From assembly GCA_021399435.1 (NCBI GenBank), contig JAJTUP010000014.1, positions 496,001 through 560,000 of the forward strand: a DNA stretch of 64,000 bases. The letters run 5' to 3'. The number at the start of each line of letters is the position of its first letter. Position 1 is the first letter of the stretch. A model generated the notes under the pieces. It did no database searches. It was not told where the DNA came from and was given only the letters and a program-made list of their open reading frames with translations. Below are positions 1 to 9,919 of this stretch, in pieces. This DNA is from Diaporthe sp. PMI_573. Lineage: Eukaryota; Ascomycota; Sordariomycetes; Diaporthales; Diaporthaceae. The position numbers and the translations under genes were made by a program.

Positions 1-43
1 AATACTATTCCCGCAGGCTTGGGCGTCTCGGTCCTAGCCTCGC

Positions 44-1397
44 TCAGGTAACAGGCATCCCGCCAGGAAGTTCGTCCATCCCTTGTACGATGTCAGCCTT
101 CAACTGTACAACATATAGTCAACAATTCCAGGATCGAGGAACAACTTACATCCATCGACATCTTCATGAACAAATTGTGGCATGGTGCACTTTATCGCAT
201 CAGCAGCCGACTGTCGGGTGAGTTCACTGCAGACGTCTCCTGTGCAACGCTTGTCAAGGGCCCGTTGGAGTGCGTCACCCTTCCAGCCGAAGAGATAGTC
301 TCCGTGTTGGGAGTGTCCAGTTCTGTATCAATTCCAAAGAATCACTGCTCAGTTAAGTATTCACAAGAGAGTAGTGGGTCGGAGAGTTGCAACTCACGCG
401 TCGCCAGTCGAGTATACGAAGGGCTGGCTGCCATCTTCAGGCCAGATATTTGGGTCATTGAAGGGCGTCGTGTCCCACATGACTTCGTACATCAACTGCG
501 GAAGGCGCACAGGGTGTGTTGAAGGACAGGCCCCGGTCGACTCGAAGGATCCCGTGCTGGGGTACGCGACGTGTGCCTTGTGGTCTGGGCTGTCGGTGTT
601 TTTGCCATCCCAGCACCTATGCCATGGGTCAGTCATTTGAGAGATAATCGCGGACATGGATTGAGCTTCACGTACGTTGGAAATGTGATCGTTGTCCTGA
701 TGCCGCCACCGCACTGGCCCTCGGGCAGGGAGGTGGTATCGCTACCTGTGCAAGGAGCGCCGCCAAATGGATTCTGCTGCATGTTGCTGAAGCAGCGATG
801 GCAGATCTGCTTTTGCTGTCCCTGGGGGCTCCTCAAGGTTGGGTCGCCCACAAGCATACGGAAGCCCTAAGACATCTCTGTTAAAAATAGTTCGTGTTCC
901 TCAGACGGAATGTTATCATGAATGGGTGGAGCACTCACAGGTTTGAAGGCAGTGACTGTCGTTTTACCATCGTAAGGGGGGATGTAGTATACTGTGATGC
1001 CGCCATCTCCACCCTCCAGCCCCAGGTTTACCATCTGAGGTACCCTCATGTATGTGCCGTTCCTCGCCCTGAAGTACAGGTTCGCTGTCCAGTAGTTGGA
1101 GAAGTCTTCGCTGAACGTGCAAGAGGTACAGGTAGACTCCACCGAGGGGTCGAATTCGACGGGCGTCATGGTTGCATTGAACGAGTTGCCGCCCACTATC
1201 TGGTGATTGTGAGAGGATTGTATCCTTCCGGGCTCGACCAAGGGGTCGGCTCGCTGGATAACGAGACGGGAGCATTCGAAGCGCATCATTGCTGCGGTAG
1301 CACAGCAGCCATCGGGCGGTGTGAACTGGGCTGCCACATTGTGGAGGCTCAGAAGAGCGGATGCCAGGTAGATGAGGTTCATCTTCGTTTGCAGCAT
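44..1397 (-). CDS. secreted DUF1996-domain protein, five exons
   Basis: Predicted 359-residue secreted protein of the fungal DUF1996 family; function unknown, often extracellular and sometimes fused to WSC domains. Exons on the minus strand: 1397-939, 866-676, 616-398, 322-150, 81-44. All introns are GT-AG and the joined frame stays open to a TGA at 46-44. The N-terminus has a signal peptide (hydrophobic core [11 protein letters not shown], likely cleavage after NVAA). Family motifs follow in order: [103 protein letters not shown] and a final DGWMDELPGG. Length fits the catalytic-like core without a WSC tail. Start could also be the internal Met six codons later. The gene is essentially complete at the window edge. 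Family call is firm; biochemical role unknown. Confidence 0.88.
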
Positions 1398-3136
1398 TAC
1401 GACTTATTCGGGCAAATGCTTCAAGGTAGCTAGGAAGGAGTTCACCACCATGAGACAAGGGACAGCAGGCCGTCTTTTAAACATAGCTCCCAGGAAATAA
1501 TTCCGCCACCATGTTGTCTGAAGTCCCCTTTTCCAGTTGGATTAAGCAGGAATATCATCCGCAGTTTTTGAACATTTGCAACTGCCGTTCAACAGATCGA
1601 CTCTGCCGCCGCGTCTATATCAGCGGGTAAAATGGTTGAGTCGGCTGGAGTGGAGAGGATATAAGTTGATTGGCCACTCAATATATTTGAGGTAACATCT
1701 CAGAGTGACAAGCTGTACAGATTCAGAAATAGTCACAGATCCTCACCTGGGCGTACCAAAAGATATTCGGTCGGATAATTTGAGTTGCCCTCTATTGTGC
1801 TAAGAATATCACAACTGCTGCGTGGTATTGCCACCATAGCCAGGGCTTGCTCCCCAAATGGATTACATCTGGCACATGTCACAGGTCCACTTCAGTATGG
1901 TCACAATCTGAACTTATGGTCAATCCAAACTCAAGGGTGCTTGGAAAGGAGATGTGGTTATGGAGGTAGATGTCAGGATTGTGCTCGGCCAATTCACAAC
2001 ACCATGGGTGCCGAGTTCCGATGCAGTCCTGAGCGTGTCTACATAATTGGCATTCCACAAGTGCATAAGACGCCGCGCAACCGCATAGTGTGGGCGGATG
2101 CGTTTGAAGTTGCTAAAACAAACTCGTACCAGGGCTTCCCAAGCACCAAAAAAGTTCCGCTAAGGCTTCTTAAAGCTTCCAAAACCTTAAATCAAAGAGA
2201 TAGCGTCATCAAGATCAAGGCGGCCTACTTTCGAAACATGCTCCTTGGGCTGAGACTTGATGGGAGCTTTTACCAACAATTTGTAGTCTGAGACTTTACG
2301 CCAGGAATGATTGAAGCAATAGTCCTGGTTCGGGGTCAGGTACTTTATGACAGCAGTGTGGTCTGAGTCTCATGCATTGTGGCATTGTGGCATTGTGGTC
2401 AAGCGCGGTCTGCGACAAGACGGTGACGCTTTTCGTTGGGGATCTTGGCCAGATATGATTTAGAGGGTCTCAGGCGCAGTCGGGGTACCACAGTCTGCCA
2501 GGCCGAGGACCTGGAGATCCCGGGTCCAAAGTGGCCCAACGAGGTCCACGAGTGGGGCGCCATGCCGCCACTACCGAGAGCAAGAGCTCTAAACCGAGAC
2601 GACAACGTGGGACTGGATCTTGAGCTGCAGCTCGGCGGGCAGGCGGGCAAGGCACGCAGGTGGGAAGGTGGGGCAAGCCGACCAAGCTTGCCAATTTTAC
2701 TGCAGATGCTAGGCGCGGTACTTGGTACTTGCCTAGGGGTCGCTTTACCCTGCGTCTCTTGGGGTCTTGGGTCTTGGGTCTTGGGGCCTGGGGCCGTCCG
2801 AATGGTGTCCGACGTTACGCCAACCCTCCCTTTCACAAACCTTCCCGCCGACCCATCTTGTGTCCCCAAGGGCGGTAGGCACATGCGAAAACAGGGACGT
2901 TACACACTCACACACACTCACACCGACCCCAGCCAGTAGGGACTCGAGGCACATGCCATCCACGATCTGCGAAGACTTGCGCCGGCCGACAAATCAAGCA
3001 GAGGCGCTGACTCTGCCCTCCTAAACCTCCCGTGCCTTTCATTTGCAGCACCAACTACTCATGTCCGCCGCCCATCATCGACCGTCCAAACCCGACTGAT
3101 CCTCTTACCTCCTCGACGACGACCACGTGCAACAAG
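1398..3136. other. intergenic stretch, no supported gene
   Basis: Promoter of the DUF1996 gene on one side and 5' leader of the 1282-residue protein gene on the other. An open frame at 1785-2291 begins at TTG and has no recognisable domain. A three-copy 8-bp tandem repeat (CATTGTGG) lies at 2375-2398. The stretch 2755-2800 is a degenerate CTTGGGT run. Confidence 0.6.
2375..2398. repeat. 8-bp tandem repeat, three copies
   Basis: Three exact head-to-tail copies of CATTGTGG in non-coding DNA. Confidence 0.85.
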
Positions 3137-3169
3137 ATGTCTCACCTTCTTGCAATCCACCGTCTCTGA
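3137..3169 (+). promoter_or_regulatory. upstream ORF, 10 codons, in leader of the 1282-residue gene
   Basis: An ATG in favourable context (AACAAG before it) opens a ten-codon reading frame ending in TGA, 67 nt before the main start at 3237 and in another frame. It would be met first by a scanning ribosome if transcription begins upstream of 3137, so it may lower or tune translation of the main frame. The transcript start is not visible, so this is conditional. Confidence 0.4.
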
Positions 3170-3236
3170 ACTATTCGCAACTCGGCATACCCAACTCCCC
3201 AGCCCTCAGCCCTTGGCATGTGAACAAGGGCTCGAG

Positions 3237-6200
3237 ATGACGGAACAGGATGCCAGCCCCCAGCAGCACCTCCTCCCACCGTCCCACGGCCGCCGACCGA
3301 CATCGCAGGACCGCCATGCTGCGCCAGCCAGCCCAGAGCAGGGCGAGTCGAGTGCCCTCGACAGCGTTATGAACAGCACTTGGACCACCGATGCCACCCT
3401 GGCACAGCGACCCTCCCACCATGACGCTCCGGTCAACGGCCAAGCGGGTGGGCAGAAGAGGAGCAGTGATGTCGCGCGAGAGAGCAAGCACCAGCATCGT
3501 CACTCGAGACCGCACAAACCCCGACCCAGCGGCGCATTCCTCCTCTCCGACCCCTTTGAGGACGCCGTCGTGGACGACACCCGACCCCACAAGCATCGCT
3601 CGCGTCGTACGGCCGAAAAGGGCAAAAGCAAAAGCCAGCGCACATCAACAGCCCAGAGCGATGAGCACGTACAAAACGGCAGGCATTCAAGCCTCGGCCT
3701 CGGCCTGGGCTTGTCCCCAGGCCCAGGAAACACGATAAATGGGTCTGCAGAAAGACCGCCGCGCACCTCCCCTGGGGCTTTGGGTGGCGATACACGGCAA
3801 GAACAGCTGCACGAGAGCCCGCAGAGAATACCATCTCCACGCACGTCCACTTCATCTTTGGACATGGAATCCACGCAGATTGTCAACATGGCCTTGAACC
3901 TGAGCGAGTCGAGGCGCATGGTGCAGAGGAGGAATGCGTCGCAGCCGTTGCCTCCAAGACTAGTACCGCTGGCCACAGATAATGCCGTGGCAGGAAGCCT
4001 TAGACAGCAGCTGCAACAGCAGAGGCGGGTCTCGCGTACCATGTCACCAAAGCCAGAACGTGGGACCTTGTCGAGACTAGGATCCAGCGGGAAAACCAGC
4101 TTACTACAACCCGCCTTCGACCCTACGAACGACGGTAGTGGCTACAGGTACCACTTTTCTAGCTCAACGATGGCGAGGGCTCAGAAGGCGAGAGATTACA
4201 TGGAACTTCTCGCCCAATACCGCCGGGCGCTCGAATTGCTGCCGCCCTTGAAACCAAACACATTATCCAAGACCTCAACCATAACTGACCATGCGCTCTC
4301 TGGCCCTACATCCGGGGGGCCGCTTAATTTTGACACTGCCGGCCAGATTGGCCGTCCATACAACCCTTTACAGTATATCAGGAATCGCAAGGTCAGGGCT
4401 AGGGAGAGGAAGACCATCGACGGCGAGAGCCAAGGCTTTGGCGACGTGAGTAGGGTTACTGACTGGGTGGACGAGGTTGCGAAATGGGTCGCCACTCGCC
4501 AGATTCGAACGCCGGGCAGCTCTGCCCTTCCACCATTCACTGGCGCAGACGTCTTCACAGTCGAGACGTCGCCGCCGTCCCACGTGTCCCGCACCTCAAA
4601 TGCCGTCACAAAGCCGAAGCGACCTAGGAACGACTGGACCCTCGAGCCGGCTGACCTTGTGGCAGACATCTACTGGCTGGAGCAGGATGACCATAAAAGG
4701 CTGGTTGAGGATCGCAACTGGCGACGTGTTTTCCCTCAAGACTCGGGGCTGTACCGGCCCCTTTCGCAGGCCACAAACGATGCTTCGCCCGCTTTTGCAT
4801 ACAAAAACACACCGCTCCAACTATCGGGGGCAGAAGACGGGCCAGGAAAGCCGACTGCGGAGGCTAAAGCAACTAAGAACGAGCAGGATCATGCCTCGGG
4901 GGGCACACGTGAAAGAGCTCGCCAGAAGCTGCAGGAGCTTAGGAGTTTCCATCGCCACACAAACTCAGCACACGGGCATTCGCACAATCCGCTCCGTCGA
5001 CGCGACTCGTCCTCCTCTTCGAGTTCATCTGATTCGGACACCCAGAAGCAGAAGAAACGTAGCAGAAAGAACACAATAGATATCGATAAGGATATTCTTG
5101 AGAAACAGATGATGGAGATGATCGCGCGGGAGGAAGCCCAAGAAAACGAGGCGAGGTTGTCACAGGAGCCGGAGCTCAAGGAGCCCAAGTCCCTTCCATC
5201 AAACTCCATCAGGCCAGACCGTCTGGAGAACTCAGACTCGACCGGGGGCAGTCGTCAACACAGCCGCAGACAATCTCTGAGCAATGTTGGTGCAGTTGAG
5301 GAGAAAGATTACGCCGTGCGACCCAAGATCACTTCCTCACAGCGCCCGAGCCGGGAAAGCCTGGAAGTTCCTCCGTACTGGGGGAGGCCGTCCCTGGAAT
5401 CTGAGTCTTCTCCACCAAATTCGCCCGAAGCCCGCAAATCACGTCGAGATAACCACTTCATACCCGGCATTGGCGCAGACCTATCGCCAGCTTCCAGTAG
5501 GACTGGATCACCGTCAAGGAATCCATTCTCCAAAGTCAAGCAGATGTTCCGCGACCGCAGCCGGGAGCGAGCTTCGGAACGCCAGCACGACATCCAATCG
5601 AGTGAGAAAGAGGATGGCGTTGAGGTTATCGCTGCATCCGCAGACAGATTGTCTAGTACCCCCGAATTGGTGGACAAACGGGGGCAATCACGGTCGAGGA
5701 ATCACTCTGTCGGGCCTGAGCCGAAAACCATTACTACACGGCTCACGGGCGACAGCCAAAAGTCTCACCGCAAGACGAACAGTATGCGATTGGGTGACAC
5801 TGGCGCCGGCCTGCGCAGTCTTTTCAAGGGCCCGCGAATCGACACTGTCATCAAATCGGGAGTTTCCAAGGTCAGCGAGCTGATATGGAAGAAAGAATCA
5901 GAAGCTGAGGAATCCGACTCTTTGACCTCATCTTCGGATGATACCGAAGCCGAGGAGCGCGGTAGACGCAAGCAGGGTAAATCACTGTCCCCGACTGCCT
6001 CGATCAGAGGCCGACCAGGACATACAAAGCACGAGTCGAAACACTTCCTCGACATAATGCCTCCATTCGTCTCTGCATCGGACGTTAGGGATAGTAACGG
6101 CCGCCCTGCACCTCCAGGTGCGCCGCTGTCGAGGCCGGCTAGCCGCCGGTCGACCCGGTTCGAGCTCCTGAAGCCTCCCAGGATAGATATATCGATTGCA

Positions 6201-7085
6201 GACCCGTCCGCGGACGCACAGAATGACCAAGCAGTCGAATTGACGGACACCGAATCGCGTATGAGTAACATCCACGAGGAGCCACTATCTGGTGGCAGAC
6301 GTCGAGGCTCAGCATTTTCCGCACAGTCGCCCAAGACCCGCCGGTTCTCAGCGGCCTTCAACAGGGACAGCCGTCGTTTCTCTCTATCAGATCAGATCTC
6401 TGCGCCCGAGCGTGCGCCGTTGACCAGGCGGGAGGTTGCTCGAGTAAAGGCATACATGTTGAGCTCCGGCGTGATGGCCATGAACATATCCCGGCGGGCT
6501 CATGAAGCGCAGGTGCTGGATGTGATGACGGCCAACGAGAGCAGCGACGTCCTCTCGGCCCTCGGCAACAGGGTCTCGTGGCCCGAGATAGCGCAGCTCG
6601 CGCCCGAGGACCAACGGCAGGAGCTCCTCAGCAAGCCCATCTCGGAGGCGGACCTCTTCCCCGTGACGGCGCGGGTGCTCGGCACCGCGATCCAGACGTC
6701 CAGGCAGCGGTGGGAGTCGGCGGCCGAGTCGTTCCGGCACCGGGCGCGCAGCGACGTCAACGGGCAGATCGAGCAGCTGCGGACGCGGCTGCAGCTGGAC
6801 CTGAGCGCGATGACGCGGACCGCGGCGGAGGAGGCGGACGAGGTCAGCGGGGACCTGGTGGACGGGCAGAGGCGCAAGGTGAAGGCCGTCGTGGACGTCA
6901 TCGACAAGCTGTCAAGGCGCCGCCGCCGACGGTTCCGGTGGGCGCGCCGTGCCGGCTGGCTGGCACTCGAGTGGGCGCTGGTCGGGTTCATGTGGTACGT
7001 TTGGCTCGTCGTCATGATCGCCAGGGTGTTCCTGGGCATCGGCAAGGGCTTCGTCCGCGGCGTGAGGTGGCTGCTGTGGCTGTAG
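3237..7085 (+). CDS. large conserved fungal protein, low-complexity with C-terminal membrane segment
   Basis: Single uninterrupted frame of 1282 residues starting at the first in-frame ATG (MTEQDAS); the frame is open further 5' but without an ATG. The first 350 residues and the middle are Ser/Pro/Arg-rich and probably disordered. Ordered islands include a segment with YRYHFSSSTMARAQKARDY, one with NPLQYIRNRKVRARERK followed by VTDWVDEVAKW, and a WTLEPADLVADIYWLEQDDH block, which look like conserved structured elements. The last 230 residues (from LTRREVARVKAYML) form a helical, probably coiled-coil region followed by a basic patch (RRRRRR) and hydrophobic segments (WALVGFMWYVWLVVMIARVF), so the C-terminus is likely membrane-anchored. 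I do not recognise an assigned function. Base composition becomes strongly GC-rich at third positions after about 6500. Confidence 0.9.
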   Translation: MTEQDASPQQHLLPPSHGRRPTSQDRHAAPASPEQGESSALDSVMNSTWTTDATLAQRPSHHDAPVNGQAGGQKRSSDVARESKHQHRHSRPHKPRPSGAFLLSDPFEDAVVDDTRPHKHRSRRTAEKGKSKSQRTSTAQSDEHVQNGRHSSLGLGLGLSPGPGNTINGSAERPPRTSPGALGGDTRQEQLHESPQRIPSPRTSTSSLDMESTQIVNMALNLSESRRMVQRRNASQPLPPRLVPLATDNAVAGSLRQQLQQQRRVSRTMSPKPERGTLSRLGSSGKTSLLQPAFDPTNDGSGYRYHFSSSTMARAQKARDYMELLAQYRRALELLPPLKPNTLSKTSTITDHALSGPTSGGPLNFDTAGQIGRPYNPLQYIRNRKVRARERKTIDGESQGFGDVSRVTDWVDEVAKWVATRQIRTPGSSALPPFTGADVFTVETSPPSHVSRTSNAVTKPKRPRNDWTLEPADLVADIYWLEQDDHKRLVEDRNWRRVFPQDSGLYRPLSQATNDASPAFAYKNTPLQLSGAEDGPGKPTAEAKATKNEQDHASGGTRERARQKLQELRSFHRHTNSAHGHSHNPLRRRDSSSSSSSSDSDTQKQKKRSRKNTIDIDKDILEKQMMEMIAREEAQENEARLSQEPELKEPKSLPSNSIRPDRLENSDSTGGSRQHSRRQSLSNVGAVEEKDYAVRPKITSSQRPSRESLEVPPYWGRPSLESESSPPNSPEARKSRRDNHFIPGIGADLSPASSRTGSPSRNPFSKVKQMFRDRSRERASERQHDIQSSEKEDGVEVIAASADRLSSTPELVDKRGQSRSRNHSVGPEPKTITTRLTGDSQKSHRKTNSMRLGDTGAGLRSLFKGPRIDTVIKSGVSKVSELIWKKESEAEESDSLTSSSDDTEAEERGRRKQGKSLSPTASIRGRPGHTKHESKHFLDIMPPFVSASDVRDSNGRPAPPGAPLSRPASRRSTRFELLKPPRIDISIADPSADAQNDQAVELTDTESRMSNIHEEPLSGGRRRGSAFSAQSPKTRRFSAAFNRDSRRFSLSDQISAPERAPLTRREVARVKAYMLSSGVMAMNISRRAHEAQVLDVMTANESSDVLSALGNRVSWPEIAQLAPEDQRQELLSKPISEADLFPVTARVLGTAIQTSRQRWESAAESFRHRARSDVNGQIEQLRTRLQLDLSAMTRTAAEEADEVSGDLVDGQRRKVKAVVDVIDKLSRRRRRRFRWARRAGWLALEWALVGFMWYVWLVVMIARVFLGIGKGFVRGVRWLLWL

Positions 7086-8254
7086 GGCGTGTCGCGACAG
7101 GTTTACCAACACCTTCTCCATCATCACCATCAGCACCACCACTACAACAGTCACCACTTTCACCTGCGCTCTTCTTCTTCTTTTCCTGCGATTCCTGTTT
7201 AATATGCGGCATAGCCTATGGAGTTATTGTCGGTCCTTTCTGTTTTCTTCTGTCTCGAGAGCATAGCAGATTCCGCGTTCCACTTTCGCCGTTGGATATC
7301 CCCGCCGAAGAGATTCTCTCATGTCTACATTCTTTTTTGATTTTAATTTAGTAATATTGTCTTCTTTGTATACACGAGGGGGGCAGTCGGGAAAGGATGG
7401 GGAATTATCAAGGGCAACAACGGATTATTACATCAGTGGGGAGTATTGCTCCCCACCCCACAAGCGAGGTTTGGACATAACACATGGGGATGGGGATAAA
7501 CTGGTCGTTTTTTGGGAAGATCGAATGACTGAAGGAGGGGCGAGACCTCCCGTGGCTTTCGATATTTCTGTTTTGTCTATACTTTATACTACATACGAAC
7601 ATACCAAACAGAGTCCCTACTTTGAATGATACTTTCATCCCCTGTGATCGCCGCTTGCGCATGGATAATAGCAGGAATTTGTATTTCGAGGTAGGCATGC
7701 TTACAGACCCATCCTCCTGGATGATAACCAATGACTGAAGCGTGGCCAATGGTTCTGCGTTTGCTGGTTTCTGGTCTGCGGTTTCTGGTCTCAGGGGCTG
7801 AATCATGGTTTCCAATGGGAGGCATAGGTGCCCATTACGAAATTATGCCCGCGCCGTGTTCTTGTCGTCCACTCAGTTTACGGTCATATTAGGCCTCACT
7901 TGGACAGGCTCCTCTCACTTGTGTCCAGCATTCTCAGAGTCTGGCAACGCCCTCATTTCCCACATCGTTGAGGCCCCGATTAACACATAGGTTTTGCCTT
8001 CGCTAGGGCTTTTCTTCTGCTATCATTTGGTTTCTTCAAGGCTCCACACAACTTTCGTGCAGTGTAAATCGCACCTGCCCGGTAACCGTATTGACATAAC
8101 CTTTTGCCTCTGCTTAATGAAGGTGCTCGTCATTCAAATTCAGTGACCTGCAATCACCCCAACTTCCTCAGTCGGGATTCTCAGGTCTTGCCTCCAAGTC
8201 ACGCGCACTCTCCAGATCTCTCACTCCCAACCCTAACTCCTTCGCAGCCCCACG
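7086..8254. other. intergenic stretch
   Basis: 3' region of the large gene and promoter of the next gene. Short open frames here have no domain signal or splice partners. Nothing else seen. Confidence 0.6.
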
Positions 8255-9269
8255 ATGCTTCGAGCCCACTCTGAAGTGACCCAACCTCGTCGGACTTGGT
8301 CTCCCTCCGTCTCTCCATCCCGCCCCGTCTCTCTATTCCGCTCCGTCACTCCATCCCGCTTCGTCTCTCCATCCCCCGGGCTTCATGATTCGGCCGGTGG
8401 CATGGCCTCGCCCGCTCAGACAGACGAGATCAACGAGGTCATCAAGAAAAACGACAGCGAGGCCGGCGGCGAGCCCGCCAGCATGGAGGAACCCGCCCAG
8501 GACCAGACACCCGCACACTTCCCCCTGTCGACCCAGGAGCAGCTCCAGGCGATGGCCCGCCGCCGCGAGGCCGCCGTCTCCTTCAAGCACCAGATCAACG
8601 AGTGCCGCCTGGCCCTGAAGTACTCGGTCATCGGATGGACGGGTACCTTAGACCCGGTCAGTAGGCATATTTCTCACCTTCCGCTTCCCCGCCATTCCTT
8701 CCTCTCTCTCCCTCGCCCTCTCATCCCCCCCCCCCCAACATCACACAACGCCATGTCTCTTCTCTCGCCACCCTTCCTCCCTACCAACAAAGAAACAGAC
8801 CCAACCCGCAAACCCAATCAGATCACACCCGCTCATACTAACCAACCAAGCACAGGAGAAAATCCCCGCAGCCCTCTCAAACGCCCCATCGATCCACATC
8901 CTCGAAATCGACATGGACATGCTCGAGCGCAAGCTGGCGCCGTTCCTACCACCAGCCGACAACAGCGCCAACACCAACGGCAGTAGCAACAGCAGCGCAC
9001 AGGGGCTAGGCCCCGAGGCGCTGGCCAGCGTGGAGCGCGTGCGCGCGATGCTGCTCGAGATCGCCCCCGGGATCAAGTCCACGCGGCACATCAGGCCCGT
9101 GCTGGACACGATCGAGCAGGCCGCGCGCGCCGCGGGGATCCTGCCGCCGCGGGATAACGTGGGGTGGGTGTGGTCGCTGTCGTTTGATGACTGGTTCATC
9201 TGGGATGTGGCCGAGAGGACGTTTGTGTCTGCTAGGTGCGGTGTGAGGACCGACTTCGTGGCGGCGTGA
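8255..9269 (+). CDS. unknown small protein, two exons
   Basis: Exon 1 runs to 8656 and exon 2 from 8856 to 9269; the intron has a GTCAGT donor, a textbook ACTAAC branch site at about 8836-8842 and a CACAG acceptor, and joins in phase 0. Two starts are possible: 8255 (271 residues) or 8402 (MASPAQTDE, 222 residues). The 49 residues between them are a Ser/Pro/Arg repeat arising from tandemly duplicated pyrimidine-rich DNA, which looks more like 5' leader, so I favour 8402. The protein has an acidic N-terminus, a conserved-looking core (FKHQINECRLALKYSVIGWTG, then IHILEIDMDMLERKLAPFL), an Asn/Ser linker and a C-terminal segment ending WSLSFDDWFIWDVAERTFVSAR. No family recognised. The dense GC3 of exon 2 and the good intron support a real gene. 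Confidence 0.7.
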
Positions 9270-9919
9270 GCAGTATGGCAGGTGGTGGGGGGGGGGGAGG
9301 TGGAGGGAAGATCAGGGGCCTGGGTCTTGAATTTGAAAGGGCAGGAACATGTCGTGTTTCTGTGGGGTTGGTAAACTGAAGAAGCCAGATGCTAGACAAG
9401 GCGGTCTGCGGGAACTTCTTCGGGTGACAGCCCGGCACAGATCAAGACCCTGAAGAACAACGTGCTCGCAATTCTGCCACGGCCTCGGTCTCGGTGATGA
9501 GGGATGCGTTTTATGACATGAAGGCACTGAACTAGGAAAAGGGATACAGGGGAAAAGAGCAGAAACAAGACGTTCGTGGAGGCACGACTGTGAGCCACAT
9601 ACGTCACAGACAGAGAAGCATCCAGCAGTGGGTGGTAAAGCACACTGGAGAATTGAATTAGTGATGAACTTGATAAACCTTGCTACAAGTCCGCGGGCCA
9701 CAAAATGTGAAAGGGAAAAAAGAACCAACAGAAGAATTAACCAGGCTCAGGACATGAACAGGATGGAATGGGGAGAAGAAATGCAGAAAGTAGCCCTGTC
9801 CAGGTGAGCCTCAAAATTAAACCACCACACGAACCAACATATAACAGCCGGTACTCCAGCCGGGGTGTCCGAAGAAACCAAGTCTATTATTACAGTACGC
9901 CACGGAGAAACCCTCCTCT
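9270..9919. other. convergent 3' intergenic region
   Basis: Shared 3' region between the small unknown gene (+) and SAC1 (-). Contains a G-run at 9287-9298. No gene seen. Confidence 0.6.

Noticed and set aside
1785..2291. 168-codon open frame between the first two genes
   Set aside because: Begins at TTG, has no recognisable family and no matching introns.
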